DNA of 39,656 nt from IMG/VR virus record IMGVR_UViG_3300012096_000011, positions 1-39,656 of that record; one strand, given 5' to 3'. Shown in pieces: positions 5,480 through 13,728 of the stretch (position 1 is the stretch's first letter; each line of letters opens with the position of its first letter). The position numbers were made by a program, and so were the translations under genes. This stretch comes from a virus. The notes under the pieces were generated by a model that was not told the origin of the DNA, searched no databases, and saw only the letters and a list, made by a program, of their open reading frames with translations.

Positions 5480-5868
5480 TGATATCGGATCTAGAAATTG
5501 GTTGGCTTGCAGGAATTTTAGAGGGCGAGGGTTGCTTCCTTATGCGCAGTAGACATAAGAATTCTCAAAGCGTTAATATTGAATCAACTGATGAAGATGT
5601 TATAAATAAGGTAGCATTGATAGTTGAAAGATTAACTGGCAAGTTATATAATGTAGGTTTTCGCGAACCACAAACTGGGTTTCTTAATGCAAAAGAAAGA
5701 TATACCTTGCAAGTAAATGGCGAACCGGCTAGGATAGTTATGCGTACTATTGTAAGGTATATGTGTAGTCGCCGGCGTCAGCGTATTTGGCAATGTCTTA
5801 ATGGCTATAGATCACCAAAGAAACTAAGTCGGGAAGAACTCTTTCAAGCCCTTAAACTCGTTAGTTAG
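5479..5868 (+). CDS. LAGLIDADG homing endonuclease, free-standing
   Basis: 129 residues. WLAGILEGEGCF (~residues 9-20) is a LAGLIDADG motif whose conserved acidic residue (Glu) would bind metal in the nuclease. The protein has a single motif, so it would work as a dimer. The C-terminal segment SRRRQRIWQCLN is shared with the second copy at 20138-20512. Codons are much more AT-rich than the neighbours, a sign of transfer. Its ATG lies inside the TerL stop (TAATG), so it rides on TerL translation. It is not inside an intron or intein as far as I can see. Confidence 0.85.
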   Translation: MISDLEIGWLAGILEGEGCFLMRSRHKNSQSVNIESTDEDVINKVALIVERLTGKLYNVGFREPQTGFLNAKERYTLQVNGEPARIVMRTIVRYMCSRRRQRIWQCLNGYRSPKKLSREELFQALKLVS

Positions 5869-5882
5869 AGGAGGACCCTAAA

Positions 5883-6101
5883 ATGTTCGGAATGCCATCG
5901 TGGAAAACCACCCTCGCTGGGCTCTTGCCCATTCTCTCCGCCTTGGGCCAGCTTGCTGGAATGGCCCAAACCGGTCAATGGAATGGAGATCTTCTCCTCA
6001 CCGACATCGGCCTAATCTCCGCTGGGGCTATTGGCCTATTTGCTAAAGATCGAAACGTCTCCAATGCCCCAACGCCAGTCCCAGCCAAACCCGTTGCTTG
6101 A
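5883..6101 (+). CDS. Small membrane protein, holin-like
   Basis: 72 residues with GGAGGA seven bases upstream. Residues 8-28 (WKTTLAGLLPILSALGQLAG) and 39-54 (LTDIGLISAGAIGLFAK) are two hydrophobic segments, followed by a polar tail KDRNVSNAPTPVPAKPVA. This two-segment layout with a KDxNVSNAP tail is familiar in small phage membrane proteins often called holins. It lies upstream of a lysozyme in the same operon. A direct lysis role is inferred. Confidence 0.6.
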   Translation: MFGMPSWKTTLAGLLPILSALGQLAGMAQTGQWNGDLLLTDIGLISAGAIGLFAKDRNVSNAPTPVPAKPVA

Positions 6102-6114
6102 AAGGAATCACCCA

Positions 6115-6831
6115 ATGAAAAAGATTCTCTTGCTTTCGACCCTGCTTGTGACCCCGGCCATTGGAGCTGATCTCTACACCAAAGCCCCTCCGGCTCCGCT
6201 GGGTTATGGCGACCCATGGAATGGTTTCTACGTCGGCATCAATGGTGGTTATGGCTTCGAACGAGGAGCTGGATCCGGCCAGACCACTAACTTTCTCCAC
6301 AACATTGGGACGGACTTTGCAACCTCGCCGCAGGGGTTCGTTGGCGGTCTCCATGTCGGCTATATGTGGCACCTTCCAGGCTCAGGATTCGTGTTCGGCG
6401 TTGAGGGTGATGGCGATATCGCGACGCTCGATGGAACACAACAGAACCCGGGGTTCATCGGCAACGTCAATTCCAAGAACCGTTGGCTTGCGTCGTTTCG
6501 CGGAAGACTCGGCTACATACTCGTGCCGAATGTTTTGGCCTATGGCACCGGTGGTTATGGGTGGGGAAGTGCTGACTTCACCGTTACAGGGACGGACGGA
6601 AGTCAGGTCAACTTCAAACCAACTCTTGGTGGTGCCGTACTTGGCGGTGGAATTGAGATCGCTCTTACTCCTAGCTTGCTGGCTCGGGTGGAGTATCTTC
6701 ATTACTTCCTAAACGATATCAATGGGAGCTTTAGTGGCAAGTTGATGCCAATTGGGGTGTCGGCTAATATGATCTTTCACGCTGATGACAATGTAAGCCT
6801 CATTCGAGGTGGTCTGAGCTACAAGTTCTAG
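6115..6831 (+). CDS. Outer-membrane beta-barrel protein (Omp25/Omp31-like)
   Basis: 238 residues from MKKILLLSTLLVTPAIGA, a clear Sec signal peptide cleaved near residue 18; an upstream in-frame ATG lacks a ribosome site. The mature protein begins DLYTKAPPAP and continues WNGFYVGINGGYGFERGAGS, the signature of Rhizobiales porin-family barrels. Glycine and aromatic-rich strands follow (GGLHVGYMWHLPGSGFVFGV; ASFRGRLGYILVPNVLAYGT). The protein ends GGLSYKF, with the terminal Phe used by the Bam machinery. It should insert in the host outer membrane. Host genes of this family are common; finding one inside a phage late operon suggests receptor masking or superinfection exclusion (inference). Confidence 0.85.
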   Translation: MKKILLLSTLLVTPAIGADLYTKAPPAPLGYGDPWNGFYVGINGGYGFERGAGSGQTTNFLHNIGTDFATSPQGFVGGLHVGYMWHLPGSGFVFGVEGDGDIATLDGTQQNPGFIGNVNSKNRWLASFRGRLGYILVPNVLAYGTGGYGWGSADFTVTGTDGSQVNFKPTLGGAVLGGGIEIALTPSLLARVEYLHYFLNDINGSFSGKLMPIGVSANMIFHADDNVSLIRGGLSYKF

Positions 6832-6840
6832 GAGGTTCTT

Positions 6841-7071
6841 ATGGCAGCAGTAGGCGAAGCCCTTTCCCATCAGCTTTTTGACTTTCATCTCTCGGATGTC
6901 GGTCGGGTGGTGGCGAAGGTGATGAAAGAACATTCAAAGGATTGTGATGGGTGTTCTGGATATCCTACAGGGGCTTATGACCTAGTGATGGCCGAGCTCT
7001 TGATCAACGTTCGGGCTTTTCTTGGCGATCGCTTGGAGGAGCTTGAAATCCGCAAAGAAGAGGCCGCCTAG
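6841..7071 (+). CDS. Hypothetical protein (76 aa)
   Basis: 76 residues after AGGAGG. Helical, with HLSDVGRVVAKVMKEHSKDC, the pair CDGCSGYPTGAYD and a charged C-terminal helix RLEELEIRKEEAA. A possible metal-binding C/H patch (HSKDCDGCSG) is visible. No family recognised. Confidence 0.6.
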   Translation: MAAVGEALSHQLFDFHLSDVGRVVAKVMKEHSKDCDGCSGYPTGAYDLVMAELLINVRAFLGDRLEELEIRKEEAA

Positions 7072-7075
7072 GGTT

Positions 7076-7189
7076 ATGGGCTCTGGTACTTTAATGGCAC
7101 CTTTAAACGGTAGAAATAACTACTGGGAGCCCGCCTTCGTCGATCTGGTTAGGCCAAACCCTTTAGGTGATTCATGTCTCCCAGCGTGA
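7076..7189 (+). CDS. Possible small protein (37 aa)
   Basis: Frame MGSGTLMAPLNGRNNYWEPA... ending ...GDSCLPA, filling the gap between two genes and overlapping the next start by 16 bp. The internal ATG at 7094 is an alternative start. The ribosome site is weak. Real coding is plausible from the packing. Confidence 0.4.
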   Translation: MGSGTLMAPLNGRNNYWEPAFVDLVRPNPLGDSCLPA

Positions 7190-7371
7190 ACGTTTCTCAA
7201 CCCGTAGCCCCACCTCCACCACCCAACCCACCCATGTTTGGCTCTCAAGCCACCAAAGGCGCAGGAGATCGCCAACGACAGATGGCTGGGGCAAGCCAAG
7301 GCTTTGGGGCCACCATCCTTGGGGGTGGAAATCCGACCAATACCGGAAACAAGACTCTTTTGGGGCAATAG
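7174..7371 (+). CDS. Small Pro/Gly-rich phage protein ending KTLLGQ
   Basis: 65 residues. A proline-rich start (VAPPPPPNPPMFGS) leads to GFGATILGGGNPTNTGNKTLLGQ. The TILG...KTLLGQ ending recurs in 20781-21032. As I recall it also occurs in short proteins of many T7-like podoviruses, where the function is unknown; virion association is possible. Confidence 0.65.
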   Translation: MSPSVNVSQPVAPPPPPNPPMFGSQATKGAGDRQRQMAGASQGFGATILGGGNPTNTGNKTLLGQ

Positions 7372-7388
7372 CTAGAGGGTGATCAACA

Positions 7389-7571
7389 ATGAGTGAAAGT
7401 ATCAACTTCGAAGAACAAGCCCTTCGCATCTACAACGAAGGCCTTGCCTCCACCGTTGAGTGGCACAAGCGATTAGCCGAAGGCCCTCAACCAAAGTTGT
7501 TGGAGTCCAAGCCCTTGCTCCCCGATCATTCCCGTGGCTCGCTGAGCCCCCTTGGTGGAACTGTATGGTAG
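7389..7571 (+). CDS. Hypothetical protein (60 aa)
   Basis: MSESINFEEQALRIYNEGLA... starts 17 bp after the previous gene with GAGGGTG upstream and overlaps the lysozyme start by 7 bp. The N-terminal half is a helix; the C-terminal half is low-complexity (HSRGSLSPLGGTVW). Function unknown. Confidence 0.5.
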   Translation: MSESINFEEQALRIYNEGLASTVEWHKRLAEGPQPKLLESKPLLPDHSRGSLSPLGGTVW

Positions 7572-8143
7572 ATCTAATCCCGCTTAGGACCGCCAATCTG
7601 GGCCGTTGGAATCGAATGGCTCTCAAGCACGACTTCGAGCTCGCCTTTGAACACGTTGCCCGCAAACTTCTCGAAGCCAAGTCCCGCTATCGATCCGTGA
7701 CCGCTCGAACGCGTGTACCTTGGGCCATCATTGCCGTTATCCACGAAAGGGAAGGCTCTCAGTCTTGGCGAGCTAATCTAGCTCAAGGCGATCCTTGGGA
7801 CAAACCTTCAATCCACGTCCCTCGTAGCCGAGGTCCGTTTGGCTCTTGGGAAGACGCAGCGATTGATGCCTTGGTTAATTGCCCTCCCTTTGCTGCCAAG
7901 AACACTAATTGGTCGATTGGTGGCTCTCTAACAATGCTGGAGGAGTACAACGGTCTTGGCTATCAGTTAATCCATCATATGGCCTCGCCCTATCTCTGGG
8001 CTGGAACCAACCAATACATTAAAGGCAAGTATATTGCTGATGGCCACTTCGATCCGGATGCTGGAGATCACCAATTAGGTTGCGCTGGGCTCCTTCGGGC
8101 GATGGTCAAGCTAGATGAAACCATTGATGATGAGTGGGATTGA
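7565..8143 (+). CDS. Lysozyme-family endolysin
   Basis: 192 residues from the ATG at 7565, which has GGTGGA upstream; a longer frame exists but overlaps the previous gene. Core: VPWAIIAVIHEREGSQSWRA (catalytic Glu candidate in HERE), then LAQGDPW, RSRGPFGSWEDAAIDAL, LEEYNGLGY and SPYLWAGTNQYIKGKYIADG. This order matches phage lysozyme-like muramidases (COG5526-type) that cleave peptidoglycan at lysis. The holin-like gene lies 1.5 kb upstream and a coiled-coil gene follows by TGATG overlap. Confidence 0.8.
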   Translation: MVDLIPLRTANLGRWNRMALKHDFELAFEHVARKLLEAKSRYRSVTARTRVPWAIIAVIHEREGSQSWRANLAQGDPWDKPSIHVPRSRGPFGSWEDAAIDALVNCPPFAAKNTNWSIGGSLTMLEEYNGLGYQLIHHMASPYLWAGTNQYIKGKYIADGHFDPDAGDHQLGCAGLLRAMVKLDETIDDEWD

Positions 8144-8307
8144 TGGAGGAGCTTGAGCGCTTGCGCCAAGAGAATGCAGAGCTTAGGCGCTTGCTTGAGG
8201 CTGCTCTTAATCGGATTGAAGACGATTCGCAAACCTTGGACAAGCGCGCAGCTATAATTGGTAGTCTGCAACAGGCTTTGATTAGCCAGCCAGTGGGACA
8301 AGCCTGA
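8143..8307 (+). CDS. Small coiled-coil protein (54 aa)
   Basis: MEELERLRQENAELRRLLEA... is a clean heptad coiled coil to about residue 30, then helical to the end. It starts inside the lysozyme stop and ends inside the next start, so all three are coupled. There is no membrane segment, so a spanin is not supported. Function unknown. Confidence 0.6.
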   Translation: MEELERLRQENAELRRLLEAALNRIEDDSQTLDKRAAIIGSLQQALISQPVGQA

Positions 8308-8666
8308 TGCCTTTGAAGGTGCCTAGCTCCAACGTTGTTCCAATGGAAGGCTCAACCCCTTCTGAGGTCGATAAATGGATGGCCCTTGCCACCATGAAGG
8401 AGGTTGGCAGCTTCGACGCCCGATTTCGTGGGCAGAACCTCAACTTCTCTGAGGGTCTTGATCCGAACCTGCAAGGCAACGTTGAAGATCGTCGTGGTAG
8501 GTATGAGGGAGTTTTGCAACAATACGACACCACTGGTGTAGAGGGTATCAAAGATGCCTTAAGAAGGGGTGGTTCTTTACCTAAAGCAACTCCGATACCA
8601 CAAGGCCAACTATCAAAGGATGCAGGTTTTGATGACGTGGTGCGAAGAAGGTTGGCAAGGCGTTAG
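8307..8666 (+). CDS. Hypothetical protein (119 aa)
   Basis: Begins MPLKVPSSNVVPMEGSTPSE. Polar and Gly/Arg-rich, with FDARFRGQNLNFSEGLDPNL and a C-terminal QLSKDAGFDDVVRRRLARR. It stops two bases before the portal gene. Its position suggests a structural or assembly role, but nothing in the sequence decides it. Confidence 0.6.
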   Translation: MPLKVPSSNVVPMEGSTPSEVDKWMALATMKEVGSFDARFRGQNLNFSEGLDPNLQGNVEDRRGRYEGVLQQYDTTGVEGIKDALRRGGSLPKATPIPQGQLSKDAGFDDVVRRRLARR

Positions 8667-8668
8667 CG

Positions 8669-10453
8669 ATGGCCCTTTCTGAGCAAGACCTCGCCAAAGC
8701 GATGGGATCTCGGATTCCCTCAGCGCAAGACCTTGCCCTTCGTCGCCACTCCGAGAGTCGAATGATCGGCCTTAGAATCAATCGCTATTCGTGGTGGACC
8801 CACGGTAGGGAGCTTGCAGATTTCTTCCTTCCTCGCCGTTATAAGTGGCTGATTACCCCCAATCAAATGGGCCGGGGATCCCCAATCAATCAACATATCC
8901 TCGACTCGACCTCCACGCTTGCGGCCAGGAATCTCGCTGCGGGAATGATGTATGGAATAACCAACCCTACCACCCCATGGTTCCGTTTGAGGTTGGGAAG
9001 GATTGACTCAACCCAGACCAACCCCATTGCCATCTGGTTATTCCAAGTCGAGCAGATGATGATGCAGGTCTTTCAAGAATCCAACTTCTACCAATCCCTT
9101 GCGATTTTCTATTTCGATCTGGTGATCTTCGGTACTGCCTCGATGATCATCTATGAAGACTTCAATCATGTTATCAACTGCATCAACCCTTGCTTCGGCG
9201 AGTACTATTGTGATGTCAACTCTCAACTCAACATGGTGGATGTATTCTATCGTGAGTTCACCTACACCGTGGCCCAAGCCGTTGAGAGGTGGGGAATCGA
9301 GAATGTTTCTCCAAACATTGCCGCCCAATATAAGGAAAGCAAGCGGGGTTCCTCTGCTGGATTGACCCGGGAGATAGTGGTTGCTCATGGAATCGAACCC
9401 AATTTCAACTTCAGAGAGTTCGGGGTTCCATCCCAGTTCAAATATCGCGAGGTCTATTGGGAGTGGGGAGGGTCAGCCTCCCCACAAGGTGGAAGTAGTT
9501 TCTCTCCTGGCTTACTCGACAAAAGGGGGTTTTATGAAAATCCCTGCATTACAGCAAGGTGGGATACTGTGGCTAATGACGCCTATGGTCGATCTCCTGC
9601 CATGGATGCCCTTCCTGATTGTAAACAACTCCAACTCCAAGTTCGTCGCCAAGCCCAAGGTATTGATAAACAAGTTAATCCCCCCCTCCAAGCCGATATC
9701 CAACTTAAGAACCAACCAGCTTCCCTGATCCCTGGTGGGATAACCTACGTCGCTGGGCTAATGAGCTCCTCGAACCCTGGAATGCAATCGATCTACAACC
9801 ACAAAATCGAACTGGGTCCGATGACCGAGAACCTAGAACTGGTTCGTCAGCGGATCAAACAAATATTCTTCAACGATCTCTTTCAAACCATTTCCCAGTA
9901 TCAAACCCGGTCCAATGTTACCGCGGAGGAAGTCAATGCTCGACGAGCCGAATCCCTTATCATGCTTGGGCCAGTCCTTGAGCGATTGCAGCTTGAGCTC
10001 TTGGCTCCAGCAATCGATCGAACTTTTTCCATTATGTCCAGGGCTGGAATTTTGCCCCCCGCTCCAGCTAACATTAGCGGGGCGGAGCTCTCGATTCAAT
10101 ACGTTTCGATGCTCTCCCTAGCACAGCAAGCAGCTAAAACAGCTGGCATTGATAGGCTCTTGCAGATTGCCGGGTCCCTTGCTGGTATCGATCCAGCGGT
10201 AGTGGATAACCTCGACATTGACTACGCCTTGGCTCGCTATTCCAACCTGATGAACAACGATCCCCGATTGATTCGCACTCCTGATCAGGTCGCAAAGATC
10301 AGGACCCAAAGAGCCCAACAGCAGCAACAAGCCCAGGTCGCTCAGCAAGCCGACACTGCCCAGAAGCTAGCCGCAGGTGCTCAGACTCTATCCCAAACGG
10401 ATGTTGGAGGAGGAAAGAACGCAATGAGTGCAATGCTTGAGAGGGCTGCTTGA
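8669..10453 (+). CDS. Portal (head-tail connector) protein
   Basis: 594 residues with the features of the podovirus head-to-tail connecting family: RRYKWLITPNQMGRGSPINQ, HILDSTSTLAARNLAAGMMYG, TNPTTPWFRLRLG, then GRSPAMDALPDCKQLQLQVR and QTRSNVTAEEVNARRAESLI. These match T7/BPP-1-type portals closely. The C-terminus is a Gln/Ala-rich tail (QQQQQAQVAQQADTAQKLAA). It forms the dodecameric ring at the packaging vertex. The next gene starts inside its stop. Confidence 0.9.
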   Translation: MALSEQDLAKAMGSRIPSAQDLALRRHSESRMIGLRINRYSWWTHGRELADFFLPRRYKWLITPNQMGRGSPINQHILDSTSTLAARNLAAGMMYGITNPTTPWFRLRLGRIDSTQTNPIAIWLFQVEQMMMQVFQESNFYQSLAIFYFDLVIFGTASMIIYEDFNHVINCINPCFGEYYCDVNSQLNMVDVFYREFTYTVAQAVERWGIENVSPNIAAQYKESKRGSSAGLTREIVVAHGIEPNFNFREFGVPSQFKYREVYWEWGGSASPQGGSSFSPGLLDKRGFYENPCITARWDTVANDAYGRSPAMDALPDCKQLQLQVRRQAQGIDKQVNPPLQADIQLKNQPASLIPGGITYVAGLMSSSNPGMQSIYNHKIELGPMTENLELVRQRIKQIFFNDLFQTISQYQTRSNVTAEEVNARRAESLIMLGPVLERLQLELLAPAIDRTFSIMSRAGILPPAPANISGAELSIQYVSMLSLAQQAAKTAGIDRLLQIAGSLAGIDPAVVDNLDIDYALARYSNLMNNDPRLIRTPDQVAKIRTQRAQQQQQAQVAQQADTAQKLAAGAQTLSQTDVGGGKNAMSAMLERAA

Positions 10454-10638
10454 TGACCCTAGTTCGAGCCGCTAACACCAATGATCCATCCTCCCTTTCT
10501 GATAATCAGCTACTTCGCGAGCACTCTTGTTGGGACTTCGCCGTTCGTCAAATCTCCCAGTGGGGTCCTGCGATGGAAAGGGCAGAGCGGGAGCGGGAAC
10601 GATTCGCTGCGGAGATCAAGCGGAGGAAACTTGCGTGA
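10453..10638 (+). CDS. Small charged hypothetical protein (61 aa)
   Basis: ATG at 10453 overlaps the portal stop. The second half is strongly charged and helical (AMERAERERERFAAEIKRRK). It precedes the Bbp19-like gene; the ~80 bp gap between them holds an imperfect GGGACG...CGTCCC inverted repeat. Function unknown. Confidence 0.55.
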   Translation: MTLVRAANTNDPSSLSDNQLLREHSCWDFAVRQISQWGPAMERAERERERFAAEIKRRKLA

Positions 10639-10718
10639 GTTCCTGCCACCAAGCCCGCCAGCCCCGGTGTCAGGAAAGGGGACGGTCTCTGCCCCCTCCC
10701 TAGGGATCGTCCCCACCA

Positions 10719-11102
10719 ATGAAAGATGAGTATGAACTCTCTCCAGAAGAGAAGCGTGAGGCCAAGCGCCAAGCGAAGGCTGCAAAGGTCCAGGAGGCTG
10801 AGGAGAATGCTGTTGTTCAAGGGATTATGTCAACGCCTGGGGGCAGGGCTTGGATGCGGAGCAAGCTTGAGGTTTGCCAAATCTTCCACTCGACCTTTAC
10901 TGGAGAGGCCCTTAGTGGAGCCTTTAATGAGGGCCGAAGAACTGTTGGATTAATGCTGTTAGCCGAACTCATGCGTGCTTGTCCCGAACAGTATATTCGA
11001 ATGATGGGAGAACAAAGTGCCCGAAGAGATGACGAATGGAACCCAGACGACGAGCGGAACTGGGACGGAGACCAGTGGATCGGAGCAGGGCCAGAAGACT
11101 GA
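10719..11102 (+). CDS. Bbp19-family phage protein
   Basis: 127 residues. The core STPGGRAWMRSKLEVCQIFH followed by FTGEALSGAFNEGRRTVGLM and AELMRACPEQYIRMM is the pattern I know from the Bordetella phage BPP-1 Bbp19 group, always found between portal and capsid genes. The N-terminal 30 residues are a Lys/Glu-rich helix. The 3' end overlaps the scaffold gene by 86 bp. The exact role is unknown. Confidence 0.7.
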   Translation: MKDEYELSPEEKREAKRQAKAAKVQEAEENAVVQGIMSTPGGRAWMRSKLEVCQIFHSTFTGEALSGAFNEGRRTVGLMLLAELMRACPEQYIRMMGEQSARRDDEWNPDDERNWDGDQWIGAGPED

Positions 11103-11694
11103 CCAAAGCGCTCTTAGCGCAGCCCTTGGCGATGGAACCAAGACCGAGGACCAGCTAAACGCTGATAAGGCTAAGGCGCCTGTTGTTCCAGAGAAGTATG
11201 CTGACTTCACCGCCCCAGAAGGCCTAACCCTCGACCCAAAAGCCATCGAAGAGGCTGCGCCAATCTTCAAAGAACTTGGCCTCTCCCAGGAAGGGGCCCA
11301 AAAGCTAGTCGATTTCTACGGCAAACAGGTCGCCAAGCTTAGCAGCGATTCGATTAGCTCTTGGACCAAGACCCGGGAGGATTGGCGCGAAGAACTCAAA
11401 TCCGATCCAACTCTTGGAAAGGAGCTTGCCCCAGACGGCAAAGTACCTGTAACCGTGAACCGTGCTCTGGACGGTTTGCAAAACCCTAAGTTAGTCGCCG
11501 ACTTCAAGGATGCAATGAACACGACCGGCGCTGGGGATAATCCCGCCTTTGTTCGTGTTCTATACGCCTTGGCCAGCAAACTCACAGAGGGAACTTCGTA
11601 CGCACAAGGCGGCCCAACCGGGGCAAAGAATGCTTCGCGATCTGCCGCTGCCGCTGTGTATCCCAACCTACCTTCAAACTCTGGAGATAGCTAA
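11017..11694 (+). CDS. Probable scaffolding protein
   Basis: 225 residues directly upstream of the capsid gene. A disordered Thr/Ser/Gly-rich start (TNGTQTTSGTGTETSGSEQG) is followed by a helical acidic body (APIFKELGLSQEGAQKLVDF) and a polar C-terminus. This composition and position are those of head scaffolds, which guide prohead assembly and leave. I kept the GTG at 11017 because GGGAGA lies 5-6 bases upstream; ATG at 11029 is the alternative. Confidence 0.75.
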   Translation: MPEEMTNGTQTTSGTGTETSGSEQGQKTDQSALSAALGDGTKTEDQLNADKAKAPVVPEKYADFTAPEGLTLDPKAIEEAAPIFKELGLSQEGAQKLVDFYGKQVAKLSSDSISSWTKTREDWREELKSDPTLGKELAPDGKVPVTVNRALDGLQNPKLVADFKDAMNTTGAGDNPAFVRVLYALASKLTEGTSYAQGGPTGAKNASRSAAAAVYPNLPSNSGDS

Positions 11695-12737
11695 TGGCCA
11701 TTATAGGCACAACCGCAATCACCTATGCGGATTGGGCCAAGAGACTTGACGATGGTTATAAGATCGCTACCATCATCGAGCTCTTGTCTCAAACCAATGA
11801 GATCCTTGAAGACATGCTTGTGGTTCAGGGTAACCTTCCCACAGGTCATAAAACTACCGTTCGAACTGGCCTTCCTCAGGCCACTTGGCGGTTGCTTAAC
11901 CAAGGCGTCCCAAACGCTAAATCCACCACTGCTCAGATCGTTGATACCTGTGGGAATCTTGAAGCCTATGCAGTGATCGACAAAGATATCGCCGACCTTA
12001 ACGGCAATACCCAAGAGTTTCGGCTCTCGGAAGTGATGGCTTTTCTTGAGGGGATGAGCCAGCAGGTCGCTTCGACAATGATCTATGGAAATCAAGGGGT
12101 CAACCCAGAACGGTTCACTGGCTTTGCTCCTCGATACCCGACCGTTTCCACCTCTGCCTCCCAGACCGCTAACAACGTTCTCGACGGCCAAGGAACCGCC
12201 TCAACCAACACCTCGATTTGGATCCATGTGTGGGGCGCGGACACTGCCCATGTCACCTTTCCGAAGGGCAAGATCACTGGTCTCCAACACCGGGATATGG
12301 GTGAGTGGCCTGTGCTCGACGCCGCGGGCAACACCTACCAAGCCTATCGAGACCACTTCAAATGGGAGATTGGATACGTTCTTCGGGATTGGCGATATGT
12401 TTCTCGAATCTGTAACATCGACATCACCCAACTAACCGGTGTTAGCGCAGCTAACCTGATCAATCTCTTGGTTCGGGCGCTCTACAAGCTCCCAACCGCT
12501 CCGGCCTCTGCAACCACGATCCAGACCTCTGACACTCCCCAGGTCCGGGCCAACATGGGTCGGACGGTGATCTACTGCAACAGGGTGATTCGGACCTATC
12601 TTGACCTCCAGGCCATGAACAAGACGAACGTCTTGTTGCGGATTGAGGAGTTTGATGGCAAACCTATCACCACGTTTCGTGGGATTCCGATCAGAACTTG
12701 TGACGCGGTGCTCAACAATGAGGCCAGGGTAACCTGA
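11694..12737 (+). CDS. Major capsid protein
   Basis: 347 residues, beginning MAIIGTTAITYADWAKRLDD. Contains EILEDMLVVQGNLPTGHKTT, AYAVIDKDIADLNGNTQEFR, STMIYGNQGVNPERFTGFAP and RGIPIRTCDAVLNNEA, the pattern of the GP7-type HK97-fold capsid proteins of BPP-1-like podoviruses. It starts inside the scaffold stop (TAATG). A ribosome site and the cement gene follow within 25 bp. Confidence 0.88.
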   Translation: MAIIGTTAITYADWAKRLDDGYKIATIIELLSQTNEILEDMLVVQGNLPTGHKTTVRTGLPQATWRLLNQGVPNAKSTTAQIVDTCGNLEAYAVIDKDIADLNGNTQEFRLSEVMAFLEGMSQQVASTMIYGNQGVNPERFTGFAPRYPTVSTSASQTANNVLDGQGTASTNTSIWIHVWGADTAHVTFPKGKITGLQHRDMGEWPVLDAAGNTYQAYRDHFKWEIGYVLRDWRYVSRICNIDITQLTGVSAANLINLLVRALYKLPTAPASATTIQTSDTPQVRANMGRTVIYCNRVIRTYLDLQAMNKTNVLLRIEEFDGKPITTFRGIPIRTCDAVLNNEARVT

Positions 12738-12758
12738 GCTAGAGAAAGGAGCAAAGCT

Positions 12759-13301
12759 ATGATTCTCGATGGCCTTTTGTCCTTCACCAACCCCACCTCC
12801 GGTGATCTAATCACCGCCGCCCAGACCAACTTCCCATTCTCGAATGATATCGATTGGGGAATCTCTGGTCTTCCGGTCTCCTCGACCTCTCCAACCAACC
12901 AGCCCTTCCGAGATATGGGCATCGGCGACGATCCAGCCCTCAAGTTCTTGGTCGAGGTCACCACCGCCTTCGCTGGGGGTACCAGTGTCCAATTGATCCT
13001 TCAAGGGGCTCCCGATAACGGCTCTGGAGGTGAGGGAACCTTTGTAAACTGGTGGACTTCTCCAGTCTACACCACCGCCCAGCTCCTGCTTGGGGTCCGA
13101 CTATTCGACATGGACTTCCCTCGGCCTCCGGCTGGCGTAGCACTTCCACGGTTCTCTCGACTCCTCTACACCTCGGTTGGGACCTTCACCGCTGGAGCGA
13201 TCAAGGCCTTCATCGTGCTGGATCGGTTTGACCAAATCTACAACGCCTTGAACAACTCGATCCTTGGCGGCTACCCCGCTGGGGTTACGATCCCGAACTG
13301 A
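12759..13301 (+). CDS. Bbp16-family capsid cement protein
   Basis: 180 residues immediately after the capsid gene. MILDGLLSFTNPTSGDLITA, the middle VEVTTAFAGGTSVQLILQGA and a beta-rich second half (GVALPRFSRLLYTSVGTFTA) match the Bbp16 group, described as a decoration or cement protein on BPP-1 heads. Good AAGGAG upstream. Confidence 0.75.
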   Translation: MILDGLLSFTNPTSGDLITAAQTNFPFSNDIDWGISGLPVSSTSPTNQPFRDMGIGDDPALKFLVEVTTAFAGGTSVQLILQGAPDNGSGGEGTFVNWWTSPVYTTAQLLLGVRLFDMDFPRPPAGVALPRFSRLLYTSVGTFTAGAIKAFIVLDRFDQIYNALNNSILGGYPAGVTIPN

Positions 13302-13312
13302 GGAGGGAAGCA

Positions 13313-13717
13313 ATGAAGATCAATCGTTGGATTGTTGGCGGCCTATTCTTTGGCCTTCTCTCTGGGCTTGCTCTGGCCCAGGTTAATCGTTCTGTTCAGA
13401 TGTCGCAGGATCCCACTGGATTCATTGCGGCCGATCTAGTTGCTGGCCATCTTCACATTCCGCAAGGGGGTAAGGGCACTCCGGTCCTTTCGGCTTGTGG
13501 GGCTGCTACAGCAACTGGAAACGATGCAGCTTTTACTCTTACTGCTGCTCAGGCAACCTGTACGGCTACCTTTGCCACCGTCTATCCAGCTGCACCAAGG
13601 TGTCTGATATCTGGTGGGCCGACTACTGGTGGATTGGTAGCTTCTTCTACTACAGCGTTGACTATTACTGGTCTAACGGCTGCTAGTGTCTACACTGTCT
13701 TCTGCATTGGTCAGTGA
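13313..13717 (+). CDS. Secreted-type small beta protein (fibre C-terminal module)
   Basis: 134 residues. MKINRWIVGGLFFGLLSGLA-LAQ is a Sec signal peptide cleaved near residue 22. After a short QDPTGFIAADLVAGHLHIPQ segment, residues ~55-134 form a Thr/Ala-rich module: LSACG..ATGNDAAFTLT...TCTATFATVY..APRCLISGG...STTALTITGLTA...FCIGQ. The same module closes the tailspike 16314-17858. It looks like a free-standing copy of a fibre tip domain with an export signal. Function unknown. Confidence 0.65.
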   Translation: MKINRWIVGGLFFGLLSGLALAQVNRSVQMSQDPTGFIAADLVAGHLHIPQGGKGTPVLSACGAATATGNDAAFTLTAAQATCTATFATVYPAAPRCLISGGPTTGGLVASSTTALTITGLTAASVYTVFCIGQ

Positions 13718-13728
13718 GGAGGGAGGAT

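Noticed and set aside
8143-8307. Inner spanin next to the lysozyme
   Set aside because: It has a coiled coil only, with no membrane segment or lipoprotein signal.
10635-10703. GTG-started 22-codon ORF after 10453-10638
   Set aside because: Cys/Arg/Pro-rich with no supporting pattern; more likely a spacer with an inverted repeat.
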